A stretch of DNA of 64,000 bases from DATJFQ01 sp035492775 (GCA_035492775.1 DATJIW010000006.1:1-64000); one strand, 5' to 3'; counted from the first letter of the stretch, positions 1 to 9,491 are shown. Notes: generated from the letters alone by a model not told the origin. Numbers and translations: made by a program.

Positions 1-870
1 CACGTCGAATACGCGGGGATCGTGCCGCAGCTCGAGCGTCTCGCGTCGCGGTTCGGCGACGACGACCTCGTCATCGCAGAGTCGACCAACGCGGGGACGG
101 ACATCCACGTTCTGGCGGTGCCCCTCGCCTACACGTACGGACGCCACGTACTGCTACTGGTCTCTCCAGTGCCCGACAAGGCGATGCTCTGCGACTTTCT
201 CGACTGGGCGCGCACGCGCTACCGCCACGTGTTCTTCCTCGGCAGCGGCGGGACCGATGTCCTGTCGCGTCGATGGAGCGTCGAGCCCGTCGCCAGCGAG
301 CAGTTCAAGGTGCCGGAGTACCAGACCACGCGATGGAACGACTTTCCGCGATTCGTGAAGCAGAAGGAATTCGACTACGGCGTGTTCGAATTCGAAGCGC
401 CTCGTCCTGATGCGGGAGACACGTTCGATCTGGATGTCGGCGTGAACGACGATCTCTACGTCGTGCGTTTTCAGGCAAAGGAGCGTACTGAAGGGCGCAC
501 GATCCGCTGGACGCGCTACAACTCGTTTCTGGCGTTGAAGCCGTTCTCGGGTGCGAGCCGAGCGGTGACGATCTGGATGAGCAGCGGCGGACGCCCCTCC
601 GCCGTGCCACCGGCGCAGGTCAGCGTGTACCTGAACGCGCGGCCCGGGGATGCCACCGGGAGCGGCGAACATCTGCTCGGTACCGTGCAGGTTCCGACCG
701 GTTTCCGCATGTATACGTTCGACATCCCGCCAGAGATCGCGGCGGACGCGGCATTGGCGGATCCGCCACGGTTGAGGATACAGACGAACACCTGGAATCC
801 TCATGAGGCGCTCGGCTCTGGAGACGATCGTCAGCTCGGGGTGATGATCGATCGAGTGCAGGTCCGCTGA
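1..870 (+). CDS. C-terminal part of an unidentified protein of the surface-glycan locus (5' truncated)
   Basis: The reading frame is open from base 1 to the stop at 868-870, so the start lies outside the window; about 289 residues are visible. The visible part looks soluble, with alternating hydrophobic strands and no clear membrane helix. A first half containing an LGSGGTDVL segment is followed by a beta-rich carboxyl half. It overlaps the next gene, a GT-C type membrane protein, by one base (TGATG), so the two are probably translated together. It may be the extracytoplasmic tail of a membrane glycosyltransferase like those downstream, but nothing visible proves this. The family is not recognised. 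Confidence 0.6.
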   Translation, partial: HVEYAGIVPQLERLASRFGDDDLVIAESTNAGTDIHVLAVPLAYTYGRHVLLLVSPVPDKAMLCDFLDWARTRYRHVFFLGSGGTDVLSRRWSVEPVASEQFKVPEYQTTRWNDFPRFVKQKEFDYGVFEFEAPRPDAGDTFDLDVGVNDDLYVVRFQAKERTEGRTIRWTRYNSFLALKPFSGASRAVTIWMSSGGRPSAVPPAQVSVYLNARPGDATGSGEHLLGTVQVPTGFRMYTFDIPPEIAADAALADPPRLRIQTNTWNPHEALGSGDDRQLGVMIDRVQVR

Positions 871-2423
871 TGCAGCGCGGCGGGATCGCGGCAGCGGTGG
901 GGCTCGGTGCGCTCCTGGTGTACCTGACCACCGCTGGAGGATCGCTCGCGACGGAGGATGCCGTTGCGATGTACGAGGAGGGCAAGGCGATTCTCGATCG
1001 CGGCGCCGTGTCGGTGCCGGCATCCGTGTCCGTGCCGCAGTGGCGTGGCGAGAACGGCGCGTACTACACGCCGTTCGGGATTGGCCAACCGCTTTACGAC
1101 GTCCCGTTCATCGCGGCAGGACGCGTCGTGACTCGGGTAACCGGTATCACGCTGGGGACGCCTGACGCGATACCAAAGGCGTGTGTCGCGCTCGGGAGCG
1201 CGTTCGCCGCCGCGGCGGCTGTGGCCTTCACCTTTCTACTCGGACTGGAACTGGGCGGGCGGACGCGCGGCTCGGTGCTTGCGGCGTTCGCGGCGGCGTT
1301 CGGCACGCTGCTGTGGCCGTACTCGAAGTTTGGCTTCAACGCCGCGGTGACGGCCGCGGCGTTGTCGGGCGGCGTGTGGGGCTTCGCGGCGGCCGTCCGC
1401 ACGGGCCGGACGGGATTGTCGATTGCGGGCGGCCTGCTGCTGGGATTCGCGCTGCTCACGCGGCACGAAATGGCGCTCGCAGCATCTGCCGCCTGCGTCT
1501 GGCTGTGGCTGGAAAAGGGGACAGCCGCGATTTTTCGCAAAAAAAGGGGACAGCCTTCCGAAGTCGCTTCGAGTCACACGGTGTCGGCTGTCCCTATTTT
1601 TCGCAAAAAATCGCGGCTGTCCCCTTTTTCTGCCGCGTGCGGCATCAGCGCGGTTGTCGCGTGCGCAGTCGCGGCGGGCATCTATAATGCCGTGCGTTTC
1701 GGCGGACCGCTCTCGGTCGGCTACACGCCCGCGTACTCCGGTGCGGGATTCGCCGGCCTGACACTGTCGCCCGCCGGCGCGATCTTCCTGTACTCACCAC
1801 CGGCGATCGCCGTCGTACTCCTGTTCCGCGTGCGACGCCAGGCCGCGGGACAGCTGCTCCTCGCCGTCTGCGTGATCCTCGCGGTGTACTACGGCCTGCT
1901 CGACGACTGGCTCGGGACACGATCGTACGGTCCCCGGTACCTTGTTCCGATCCTCCCGCTGGCCGTCGCGCCGTTGGCGTTAGCTGACTTCCGCAGCCGG
2001 CTGCGCCGCCTCGCCATCGTTTCCATAGTCGCGGCCGGAGTGCTCGTACAGATGCCCGCAGTCGCAGTCGATTTTTCCAGGGCAGGCATCCATGCCGGGC
2101 AGCCGCCCGCGGACGAGCGCGAATATTCGTGGAAATGGGCAGCGCTCCCGGTGACATCACGCGAAGCCGCCCGGCTGGTTCCCGACAACATACGATTCAT
2201 CGCGCGCGGACAGGCGCCCGCGATCGACAGGAACGCCGCCACGCTTCAGCAGAAGGTCGACTTCAGCCTCGACCTGTGGTGGCTGTACCTCTACTATCTC
2301 GGCGTCCTCCATCGCGGGCAGGCCGTCCTGATTGCGATGGCATTCCTCGGAGGCGGCGCCGCTGCTTGGGCGATCGCCGACCGGTCGGCGCGCACCGAGG
2401 CGGTACAATACGAAGACCCCTGA
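870..2423 (+). CDS. Multi-pass membrane protein, GT-C type glycosyltransferase-like
   Basis: A protein of 517 residues with about ten hydrophobic segments and an extracytoplasmic acidic motif near the N-terminus (TEDAVAMYEE), the layout seen in GT-C polyprenyl-phosphate-sugar glycosyltransferases. Such enzymes transfer a sugar from a lipid carrier on the periplasmic face. The ATG overlaps the upstream stop by one base, and the stop at 2421-2423 directly abuts the next ATG. Residues about 215-253 are an oddity: they are encoded entirely by a 117-bp inverted-repeat element inserted in frame, giving a Lys/Arg-rich stretch between two membrane helices. The sugar and acceptor are unknown. Confidence 0.7.
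   Translation: MQRGGIAAAVGLGALLVYLTTAGGSLATEDAVAMYEEGKAILDRGAVSVPASVSVPQWRGENGAYYTPFGIGQPLYDVPFIAAGRVVTRVTGITLGTPDAIPKACVALGSAFAAAAAVAFTFLLGLELGGRTRGSVLAAFAAAFGTLLWPYSKFGFNAAVTAAALSGGVWGFAAAVRTGRTGLSIAGGLLLGFALLTRHEMALAASAACVWLWLEKGTAAIFRKKRGQPSEVASSHTVSAVPIFRKKSRLSPFSAACGISAVVACAVAAGIYNAVRFGGPLSVGYTPAYSGAGFAGLTLSPAGAIFLYSPPAIAVVLLFRVRRQAAGQLLLAVCVILAVYYGLLDDWLGTRSYGPRYLVPILPLAVAPLALADFRSRLRRLAIVSIVAAGVLVQMPAVAVDFSRAGIHAGQPPADEREYSWKWAALPVTSREAARLVPDNIRFIARGQAPAIDRNAATLQQKVDFSLDLWWLYLYYLGVLHRGQAVLIAMAFLGGGAAAWAIADRSARTEAVQYEDP
1513..1629. repeat. REP/MITE-like inverted-repeat element inserted in frame within a CDS
   Basis: The left arm begins AAAAGGGGACAGCCGCGATT (1513-1532) and the right arm, read on the minus strand from 1628, repeats it almost exactly. 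Each arm carries a second GGGACAGCC core further in (about 1546-1554, and its complement at about 1585-1594). The element spans about 117 bp, exactly 39 codons, so the host reading frame survives. Poly-A/T runs inside contrast with the GC-rich surroundings. The GGGGACAG-type arms resemble REP-like elements mobilised by RAYT transposases, but that family assignment is my inference. Confidence 0.75.
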
Positions 2424-3608
2424 ATGTCCGCGCTCCATATTTACGATCAGCGCGAGCGGCGACTGGTACAAGCGGCAGATCTGCTCCTCGCGCCCGCGCG
2501 GCTCCGACGCCGGCGCCCGCCGACCCATGCGCCTCAGTCGATCCTCTGCTTCCGGCTGGAGCGGATAGGTGACCTGCTGATGGCGCTGCCAGCGCTCGCA
2601 ACGCTGCGCGCTGCGGCCCCGTCGGCGGAACTCGATCTCGTGGTGGGCAGCTGGAACAGCGAGATCGCGCGCGCGATCCCCGGTGTCGGTCGCGTCGAGG
2701 TACTCGACGCACACTGGCTTGCGAGAGGACAGCGCGGACGGACGGCCCGATCACTTGTGCTCGCGGCTCGCCGCTTGAAGAGCCGCCGCTACGATGTGGC
2801 AATCAACTTCGAGCCCGATATTCGTTCGAACGCGATGACCGCAGCCGTCGGCGCCCGCTGGACGGCAGGCTTCTCGAGTGGAGGCGGCGGCGCGCTCCTC
2901 GATCTCGCGCTGCCCTTCGACGCCACACGCCATACATCGGACAACCTGGTCGACCTCGCGCACGCCGTGACCGCGGGCTGGTGCGATCAGCCGGCCGCAG
3001 TCGATTCACGCCTCCAGCTCGATGAGGCTGTACGCCGGCGCGCGGCAGAGCGGCTGGCGGGCGTTCCTGCTCCGATCGTCGCCATGCACGTGAACGGCGG
3101 CCGTGCGATCAAGCAATGGCCGCTCGACCGCTTCGCAGACGTGGCACGGTGGCTCGCCGAAGCGAAGCATGCAACGGTCGTGTTCACCGGATCCGAGCAG
3201 GATCGCGCGCCGAATGCAGTCATCCGGACGAGCATTCCCGCGGCGACCGCAATCGACGTCGCGGGTGTGGGGCTCGGCGAGGCTGCGGCGCTGCTCGAGC
3301 GCTGCGATCTCCTGGTGACCGGCGATACAGGTCCGATGCACCTGGCGCACGCGGTCGGCACTCCGGTCGTTGCGGTGTTCGGGCCGTCAGACCCGCGGCG
3401 ATACGCGCCGCGAGGGCTTCGCGATCGCATCGTCCGGATCGATCTTCCCTGCGCGCCGTGCAATCGGATCCGTCAGCCGCCCCGGCGGTGTATCGGACAC
3501 ACGCCAGACTGCCTCGCCGGCGTTTCCGTGGCAGCCGTTACGGCGGCAATCGACGAAGTACTCGGCAGCCTCGACGCGCGAGGCGGGAAAAGCCCCACCA
3601 TCGCATGA
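2424..3608 (+). CDS. Glycosyltransferase family 9 (heptosyltransferase-like)
   Basis: The 394 residues carry the GT9 landmarks. An N-terminal Rossmann segment RIGDLLMALPALATL lies near residue 46, and the family nucleotide-sugar-binding loop GDTGPMHLAHAVGTP lies near residue 299, followed by VVAVFGPSDP. GT9 enzymes such as WaaC, WaaF and WaaQ transfer ADP-heptose or related sugars onto lipopolysaccharide core or other surface glycans at the cytoplasmic membrane. The first 40 residues are basic and Pro-rich and precede the fold. The start abuts the upstream stop, and the end overlaps the next gene as ATGA (3605-3608), so the genes look like one operon. The donor sugar cannot be read from sequence. 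Confidence 0.85.
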   Translation: MSALHIYDQRERRLVQAADLLLAPARLRRRRPPTHAPQSILCFRLERIGDLLMALPALATLRAAAPSAELDLVVGSWNSEIARAIPGVGRVEVLDAHWLARGQRGRTARSLVLAARRLKSRRYDVAINFEPDIRSNAMTAAVGARWTAGFSSGGGGALLDLALPFDATRHTSDNLVDLAHAVTAGWCDQPAAVDSRLQLDEAVRRRAAERLAGVPAPIVAMHVNGGRAIKQWPLDRFADVARWLAEAKHATVVFTGSEQDRAPNAVIRTSIPAATAIDVAGVGLGEAAALLERCDLLVTGDTGPMHLAHAVGTPVVAVFGPSDPRRYAPRGLRDRIVRIDLPCAPCNRIRQPPRRCIGHTPDCLAGVSVAAVTAAIDEVLGSLDARGGKSPTIA

Positions 3609-5422
3609 ACGGGATCGTCCAGGTCTCGAGCGGAGGCGGTACGCGCACCGTGCCGCTCTCGGCGTACCTGCGTGCCGACGCCGAGGAACGCGCGCAGACC
3701 GACGCACGTGACTGGATCAAGGCGCTGCGGTCCATACCGATCGACGGTCGTTCGATGCGCGACCGCTTCACGTCAGGCGACGACTCGCTATGGTGGTTCA
3801 GCGAGCTCTATCTTCACAAGGAACAGGCGGTGCTCACGGCGATGCGGACGCTCGCCGCGCTCGACGCGCTGATCGAGCGCGAACAGCCGGCCGCGCTGTC
3901 GTGGCGCAGCGGCGACGCCGTGACGCATTGGGTCGCGTGCGCCCGCGCCTCCAGGCACGGCCTGCGGCTGGAGTGCGAGGCCGCCGCGGCGGAACTCCGA
4001 ACGCTCGAACGCCGCCTGCGGGCCCGCGCCCACACCCTCCGGCTGACCGATGCGCGTGGCGGCGCAGGACGGCGGCTCCGCCGTGCGACGGTCGCGGCGT
4101 TCGTCCATCGGGCCTTCGTCAACGCGCCCGAAGGTGCTGCTGCCGGCGAACGCTACATCGGCCGCGTGCTCACCGCAATCGAGAGTGGATTGCCCCCCGG
4201 GGACCTGCAGGTCATCGTGGTCGGACCGCGGCGAAGCTTCCGCAATCGGCGCTGGTGGGATCCCGTGACCGGAAGCGACGAAGGGCTCGTTCCAATCGAA
4301 TCCATCGGCATCGGTCGATCTCCGATGGATCGCGAGGTGTGGGCGTCGCGGCACCGCCATCTCGAAGCGCTGGAGGCCAGCGAGCCGCTGCGCCGCCACG
4401 CGATAATCGACGGAACGGATTGCTGGCCCGTCATTCGCGCGCAGCTGGTGGGCGTAATCTGGCTGCAGTGGCCCTGGTCGGTGCGTGCGATGGATCGTGC
4501 GGGAGCCGCGCTCGATGCGATCGCGCCGCGGGTCGCTCTGACGTACGCCGAAGCAGGAGGCTGGGGACGTGCGCTGGCCCTCGAGGCCCGACGCCGCAGC
4601 GTTCCTCTCGTCGGCATCCAGCACGGCTTCATTTACCGCCACTGGTTGAATTACATCCATGCGCCGGACGAGCTCGAACCGTCGCGCGCGCATCCGGCCG
4701 ACCGCGGCTTTCCCAGGCCGGCGCTGACGCTCGTGTTCGATCGCTATGCCGAGCAGCATCTCCGCATGCGAGCGCACTTTCCTCCTGAAGCGATAAAGGT
4801 CGTGGGAAGCGCCGAACGCGACGCTTTGATCGCTACGGCTCGAAGCCTGACGAGCGCCGACCGCGCCTCCCTCCGGCGCCATCTCGGTGTCGCGTCCGAT
4901 CGGCCAATCGTCCTGTGCGCAACCAAGTTCACCGAAGCGCGTGACGTGCTGCCCGCGCTCTCCGGCGCGATCCGGGCACTGCCCCACGTTCACATGATCA
5001 TCAAGGCGCATCCGGCAGAAACGACCGACGGATACACGCCGTTCGTCGCGGAGAACATCTCCGTCGTTCCTGCCGGCGAGGCGCTGGCAGACCTGCTGGC
5101 CGTAACGGATGTCGTGGCGACTGTCAATTCGACCGTGGCGGTCGACGCGCTGGCGCTTGGAGTCCCTGCCGTCAGCATCGGACAGCCGAACAATCTGTCT
5201 CCTTTCGTCGAGGCTGGCGCGATGCTCGGAGCCGACACCGAAGGCGCGATCGCAAGCGCCTTGACGCGGCTGCTGTCCGATCAGCACCTCCGCGCAGACG
5301 TGATCCGCAAGGGGCGGGCGCTCATCGGGGCTGACGTCGACGGAGCCGCGACCGAAAACGCCGCGACCGCCGTTCTCGCTCTTGCAACGCGGACCGCGGA
5401 TCCGGAAGCGCGCCCGTGCTGA
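3605..5422 (+). CDS. Capsule/surface-carbohydrate biosynthesis protein, GT-B-like
   Basis: This 605-residue protein has a two-lobed layout. A central GIQHGFIYRHW motif (about residue 336) and a C-terminal IIKAHPAETTDGY motif (about 464), followed by STVAVDALALGVPAVSIGQ, are typical of capsule synthesis, Kdo-transferase and CDP-glycerol transferase-like GT-B proteins. The first 250 residues are Arg-rich and alpha-helical. The ATG at 3605 is chosen because it overlaps the GT9 stop (ATGA); the same frame is open further upstream but only as an antisense-like shadow of GT9. A cytoplasmic role in assembling or modifying the glycan is likely; the exact reaction is unknown. Confidence 0.7.
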   Translation: MNGIVQVSSGGGTRTVPLSAYLRADAEERAQTDARDWIKALRSIPIDGRSMRDRFTSGDDSLWWFSELYLHKEQAVLTAMRTLAALDALIEREQPAALSWRSGDAVTHWVACARASRHGLRLECEAAAAELRTLERRLRARAHTLRLTDARGGAGRRLRRATVAAFVHRAFVNAPEGAAAGERYIGRVLTAIESGLPPGDLQVIVVGPRRSFRNRRWWDPVTGSDEGLVPIESIGIGRSPMDREVWASRHRHLEALEASEPLRRHAIIDGTDCWPVIRAQLVGVIWLQWPWSVRAMDRAGAALDAIAPRVALTYAEAGGWGRALALEARRRSVPLVGIQHGFIYRHWLNYIHAPDELEPSRAHPADRGFPRPALTLVFDRYAEQHLRMRAHFPPEAIKVVGSAERDALIATARSLTSADRASLRRHLGVASDRPIVLCATKFTEARDVLPALSGAIRALPHVHMIIKAHPAETTDGYTPFVAENISVVPAGEALADLLAVTDVVATVNSTVAVDALALGVPAVSIGQPNNLSPFVEAGAMLGADTEGAIASALTRLLSDQHLRADVIRKGRALIGADVDGAATENAATAVLALATRTADPEARPC

Positions 5423-6777
5423 CCTGGATCGCGCAACCCGAGCGCGCGCCCGGCACGATAGTCGCGACCATCGCCGCCCTCTTCACGATCGCGTACTCGC
5501 TGGGCCTCCTTCTGCTCGCCAAGCCCGACGGCCGGATCGTCGTCGGCGACGCGATGCACCAGTACGTGCAGTTGCGATCCGCGGTATTCGATCGGGATCT
5601 TCGCTTCACAAACGACTACCTGCACCTGTACGGCCTCACACCACAAACGATCGACGACGAGACGCGGTGGATTATCGAGACCAACGCGACAGGTCACGTG
5701 CGAAACCTGATGCCGGTCGGTCCGGCGCTGCTCTGGGCACCGGCGTTCCTCCTCACGACCGCGGGTGTGTGGCTGGTGGATCACGCCGGGTGGCACTACC
5801 CGCTCGACGGCTACGGACGGCTCTTCCAGGCGTCGGCCGGGTATACGGGCATCGCCGCCGCTGCGATCGCCGCGTGGCTGTCGTATCTGACGGCGGCCGC
5901 ATTCTTCGATCGGCGCACCGCAATCTGGGCAACGCTTGCGATCTGGCTCGGATCGAGCGCCGTCTATTACAGCGTCATCTCGCCAGCGTATTCGCACGCG
6001 CCTTCGATGCTCGCGGTGAGCGTCTTTTGTTTCGCGTGGATTCGAACGCGCGGACGGCAGACGCTCGGCCGCTATGCAGTGCTCGGCGGCCTTGCTGGCA
6101 TTGCCGCTCTGATGCGGTGGCAGGACGCGATTTTACTGATTGTGCCGGCCATCGAAGCCGGGGCATCCATCCGGAGGGACGGCTGGCTCGCGGCGGTCGC
6201 CCGCATTTCAATGTCGGTCGCGTGCGCGCTCGCCGCGTTTACCCCGCAGATGTTCGTCTGGCAGCGGCTCTACGGGCATCCCCTGACCATCCCTCAGGGA
6301 GCGGCGTTCATGCAGTGGCGCCAGCCCGCGCTGGTCGCGGTGCTTTTCTCGGACAACCATGGTCTGTTCACGTGGACTCCGGTGATCGCGCTCGCGTGCC
6401 TCGGCCTTGTGCCGCTCGTTCGACGGGCCCCGCTCGTCGGCGTCGGCTGTATCGCGTTCCTCGCCATCTCCTGGTACGTCAACGCCGCGGTGGCGGACTG
6501 GTGGGCGGGGGAAGCGTTCGGCGCGCGACGCTTCGTCGGCTGTTTTCCGGTATTCGTTCTGGGGATGGCTGCCGTTTACGACGGCTGGAGAACGCATCCC
6601 GCGCGCATCGCCGGTTGCACCGCCGTTTTTGTTGCGCTGACGTTCCTGCTCCTCGTGCAGTACCAGGTGTTCATGCACGGCGCGCGCGCGATCGCGCCGT
6701 ATCCAAAAGGATTCGAAGGACTCTGGCTGGCACGTTTCGTCGTCCCGTTTCGTCTCCTGCACCATCTTGTGAAATGA
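5416..6777 (+). CDS. Multi-pass membrane glycosyltransferase-like protein (GT-C fold)
   Basis: This 453-residue protein is mostly membrane helices, with a short cytoplasmic N-terminus and an extracytoplasmic acidic loop after the first helix (GDAMHQYVQL). It is built like the other GT-C proteins of the locus but has no catalytic motif that fixes a family. The GTG start at 5416 overlaps the last codons of the upstream gene by 7 nt, which supports operon expression. The gap of 25 nt to the epimerase gene contains a GGAG Shine-Dalgarno-like run. The likely role is transfer of a sugar from a polyprenyl carrier outside the membrane. Confidence 0.65.
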   Translation: MLTWIAQPERAPGTIVATIAALFTIAYSLGLLLLAKPDGRIVVGDAMHQYVQLRSAVFDRDLRFTNDYLHLYGLTPQTIDDETRWIIETNATGHVRNLMPVGPALLWAPAFLLTTAGVWLVDHAGWHYPLDGYGRLFQASAGYTGIAAAAIAAWLSYLTAAAFFDRRTAIWATLAIWLGSSAVYYSVISPAYSHAPSMLAVSVFCFAWIRTRGRQTLGRYAVLGGLAGIAALMRWQDAILLIVPAIEAGASIRRDGWLAAVARISMSVACALAAFTPQMFVWQRLYGHPLTIPQGAAFMQWRQPALVAVLFSDNHGLFTWTPVIALACLGLVPLVRRAPLVGVGCIAFLAISWYVNAAVADWWAGEAFGARRFVGCFPVFVLGMAAVYDGWRTHPARIAGCTAVFVALTFLLLVQYQVFMHGARAIAPYPKGFEGLWLARFVVPFRLLHHLVK

Positions 6778-6802
6778 TCACTCTCTTCCGGAGCAATCCA
6801 AT

Positions 6803-7765
6803 ATGCGTGTCTTGATCACCGGCGGCGCCGGCTTCGTAGGGTCCCATCTCTCCGAAGCATTGCTCGAGCGCGGCGACGAAGTATTCGTGCTCGACAATCT
6901 GTCGACGGGCTCGATCGACAACATCTCCCATCTCAAGGACCACCCGAAATTCCACTACACGATCGATTCAGTGACGAACGAACCGGTCCTCGCGGAGCAG
7001 ATCGACCGCGCGGACGTGGTCGTGCATCTCGCCGCCGCCGTCGGGGTCAAACTCATCGTCGAGCAGCCGGTCCACACGATCGAAACGAACGTCCATGGGA
7101 CTGAGGTGGTGCTCAAGCACGCAAACAAGAAGCGCAAGCTCGTGCTGATCGCTTCCACGTCCGAGGTCTACGGCAAGAGCACCGACGTGCCGTTTCGCGA
7201 GGATGCCGACCTCGTGCTCGGACCGACCTCGAAGCATCGATGGGCCTATGCCTGCAGCAAGCTGATCGACGAATTTCTGGCGCTCGCCTACTGGAAGGAA
7301 AAGAAGCACCCCGTCATCATCGTCCGGCTCTTCAACACCGTCGGCCCGCGTCAGACCGGTCACTACGGGATGGTGATTCCGACGTTCGTCCGGCAGGCGC
7401 TTGCGGGTGAGCCGATTACGGTGTTCGGCGACGGGACACAGTCGCGCAGCTTCACCTATGTCGGCGACGTCGTCCGGGCTATGGTAGCCTTGATCAACGA
7501 GCCCAAGGCCGTCGGACAGGTGCTCAATATCGGCAACGGCCGGGAAATCACCATCGGCGAACTCGCCGAGCGCGTCAAGGCCATGACCGGCAGTTCGTCG
7601 CCGATCGTCAAGATTCCTTACGAACTGGCGTACGAAGCGGGGTTCGAGGACATGCCGAGGCGTGTCCCGGCCATCACCAAGATCGACGCGCTCATCGGAT
7701 ACGCGCCGACGGTGGAACTGGACGAGATTCTGGCTCGCGTCATCGCTCACAGTCGAGATTCGTAA
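6803..7765 (+). CDS. NAD-dependent epimerase/dehydratase (nucleotide-sugar SDR)
   Basis: The 320 residues start with the NAD-binding GGAGFVGS glycine motif (residues 7-14). They also hold the catalytic Ser/Thr region STSEVYG (about 118-124) and the YACSK Tyr/Lys pair (about 149-153), in the order of an extended short-chain dehydrogenase. A GDGTQSRSFTYVGDVV segment in the C-terminal substrate domain matches the UDP-glucuronate decarboxylase and UDP-glucose 4-epimerase groups. It probably makes a nucleotide sugar for the surrounding glycosyltransferases. Overall similarity favours a UDP-sugar enzyme; I cannot choose between epimerase, decarboxylase and dehydratase. Confidence 0.85.
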   Translation: MRVLITGGAGFVGSHLSEALLERGDEVFVLDNLSTGSIDNISHLKDHPKFHYTIDSVTNEPVLAEQIDRADVVVHLAAAVGVKLIVEQPVHTIETNVHGTEVVLKHANKKRKLVLIASTSEVYGKSTDVPFREDADLVLGPTSKHRWAYACSKLIDEFLALAYWKEKKHPVIIVRLFNTVGPRQTGHYGMVIPTFVRQALAGEPITVFGDGTQSRSFTYVGDVVRAMVALINEPKAVGQVLNIGNGREITIGELAERVKAMTGSSSPIVKIPYELAYEAGFEDMPRRVPAITKIDALIGYAPTVELDEILARVIAHSRDS

Positions 7766-7780
7766 ACTTTCAGCTGCTCC

Positions 7781-8740
7781 ATGCCCCGATCGACGGGACT
7801 CAAGTCCGCCGTGCGCCGAAGCGCCGAATCGCTTTTGAAGCGCAACGCGAAGCCTGTCCGCCGGCTGCTGCTCGCCACAGGCCGCGAGCGCGCGCCGCGC
7901 CTGCCGGAAATCGTCCAGATCGAAAGCACGAACATGTGCAACGCCAAGTGCGTGTTCTGCCCTCGCGATGAAATGCATCGCGACGAGGGGATCATGAGCC
8001 TGGAGTTGTACCGCAAGATCGTGGACGAGTGCGCCGAACTCGGCATCACACACGTGCGGATGCACAACTATGGGGAGGCGTTCCTCGATCGCACGCTCGT
8101 GGAGAAGATCGGGTACGCGAAAGCGAAGGGCATCGCGGAAGTGGGCCTGATCAGCAATGGTTCGCTGATTACCGAACGCGTCGCACAGGGCATGATCGAC
8201 GCCGGGCTCGACGCCATCAACATCAGCGTCGATGCGTCCGGCCGGGAAGTGTTCGAGTCGACACGCATCGGATTGAACTACGACAAGGTGATCGCCAATA
8301 TCGAGCGAATCGTCCGCATACGCGCCGAAGCCGGCAAACGGCGGCCGAAGCTGATTCTCTCCTTCGTGCGGCAGAACAACAGCGCCGACGAACAGGCGTT
8401 CATCGAACACTGGCGCAATATCGCCGACAAAATCCACATCACCGACCTGCACAACTGGGCCGGCACGCTGAACGTCGAATCGGATGTGAACTATCCGTGC
8501 TACCGCCCCTGGCTCACGTTCACGGTCCTGTGGGACGGCCGCGTCTCGCTCTGCTGCGCGGATTTCGATGGCCGCACGATTCTGGGCGACCTCAACACCT
8601 CGTCCATTCGCGACGTCTGGAACGGCGAACCGTATCGCGCCGCGCGGCGCGAACACCTGGAACACGGTGGGCCTGCCGTCTGCCAGTCCTGCGATCTGCC
8701 TCGCAAAGACTCGCCGCTCTGGGTTTCCAAGCTGGCGTAA
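7781..8740 (+). CDS. Radical SAM/SPASM domain protein
   Basis: The 319 residues carry the radical SAM CxxxCxxC cluster motif, CNAKCVFC, at about residues 52-59, which binds the 4Fe-4S cluster that cleaves S-adenosylmethionine. Cysteines at about 256-258 and a CQSC near 301 form a SPASM-type C-terminal auxiliary cluster site. SPASM enzymes modify peptides, proteins or other substrates such as sugars. This one lies between a nucleotide-sugar epimerase and a secreted STN-domain protein. No precursor peptide is evident nearby, so a glycan or nucleotide-sugar substrate is as likely as a peptide. A TAAACT hexamer (7763-7768) precedes the ATG. Confidence 0.85.
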   Translation: MPRSTGLKSAVRRSAESLLKRNAKPVRRLLLATGRERAPRLPEIVQIESTNMCNAKCVFCPRDEMHRDEGIMSLELYRKIVDECAELGITHVRMHNYGEAFLDRTLVEKIGYAKAKGIAEVGLISNGSLITERVAQGMIDAGLDAINISVDASGREVFESTRIGLNYDKVIANIERIVRIRAEAGKRRPKLILSFVRQNNSADEQAFIEHWRNIADKIHITDLHNWAGTLNVESDVNYPCYRPWLTFTVLWDGRVSLCCADFDGRTILGDLNTSSIRDVWNGEPYRAARREHLEHGGPAVCQSCDLPRKDSPLWVSKLA

Positions 8741-8801
8741 CAAAGGCAGACTGCAGCGTTCGCCCGGGCGTCCTAAGAGGCGTATACTGGTAAATCCAAC
8801 C

Positions 8802-9491
8802 ATGAAATCCAACTTTTGGCGCGGCCTGTTGTTTGCGGCCCTCGCAGTGGTTTTTGCGATCCCCGCCTCGGCCGGGGAGCTGAAGCTCAGCATCAATTCC
8901 GGACGCGCGACGGTCATCGCGGTCGATGTGCCTGTCACGCAGCTGCTGCAGGAGTGGGCCCGCGTCGGTCATACGCGAATCGTCAACGGCGAGCGGCTCG
9001 CCGGACCGCCAATCTCGATTCGGCTGATCGACGTTCCGGAGAAAGAGGCGCTCGACATCATCCTGCGCTCGGCGAGCGGCTACGTCGCCGCGCCTCGTGA
9101 ACAGCTGGTCGCCGACGCGTCGATGTACGACCGCATCATGATCATGCCGACGAGTTTTGCGCCGCCGCCGTCGGCCGTCGCGACCGCGGCTCCGCCGCAG
9201 GCTTTCCAGCGGCCGCCGACGCCTGCTCCGGTCGACGACGAGGACGAGCCGGTGACGGTGAACGTGCCACCGCCAGCGCCAAATCAGATCGCGCCGCAGC
9301 CGGCTCCCTTCAGCGCAATGCCGGGGTCGCAGCCCGCCAACGGCCAGCAAAACGCGCCGGGACCATTCCTGTCGTCGACACCCGGCGTCGTTGTCGGCGC
9401 ACCGTCGAATGGCCAGCCGGCGCAACCCGGACAGCCGAACCCGTATCAGCCCGCTGTCGTGAAACCGGTCGGGGGCGGCGGCGGAGCGTAG
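8802..9491 (+). CDS. Secreted STN (secretin/TonB N-terminal-like) domain protein with Pro-rich tail
   Basis: The 229-residue protein has a Sec signal peptide of about 24 residues ending PASA. An STN/N0-like domain follows (about residues 25-105; pattern VPVTQLLQEWAR...LIDVPEKEALDIILRSASG). The rest is a long low-complexity Pro/Ala/Gln tail ending in Gly5-Ala. STN domains usually sit at the periplasmic N-terminus of secretins and TonB receptors; here the domain is free-standing with no beta-barrel. The ATG at 8802 gives the signal peptide; the frame upstream is a shadow of the radical SAM gene. A TATACT hexamer lies 13 nt before the ATG. It may be a periplasmic partner of glycan export. Confidence 0.7.
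   Translation: MKSNFWRGLLFAALAVVFAIPASAGELKLSINSGRATVIAVDVPVTQLLQEWARVGHTRIVNGERLAGPPISIRLIDVPEKEALDIILRSASGYVAAPREQLVADASMYDRIMIMPTSFAPPPSAVATAAPPQAFQRPPTPAPVDDEDEPVTVNVPPPAPNQIAPQPAPFSAMPGSQPANGQQNAPGPFLSSTPGVVVGAPSNGQPAQPGQPNPYQPAVVKPVGGGGGA

Noticed and set aside
6968..8938. Minus-strand open frame of about 650 codons
   Set aside because: It is antisense to the epimerase and a radical SAM gene, which carry clear catalytic motifs.
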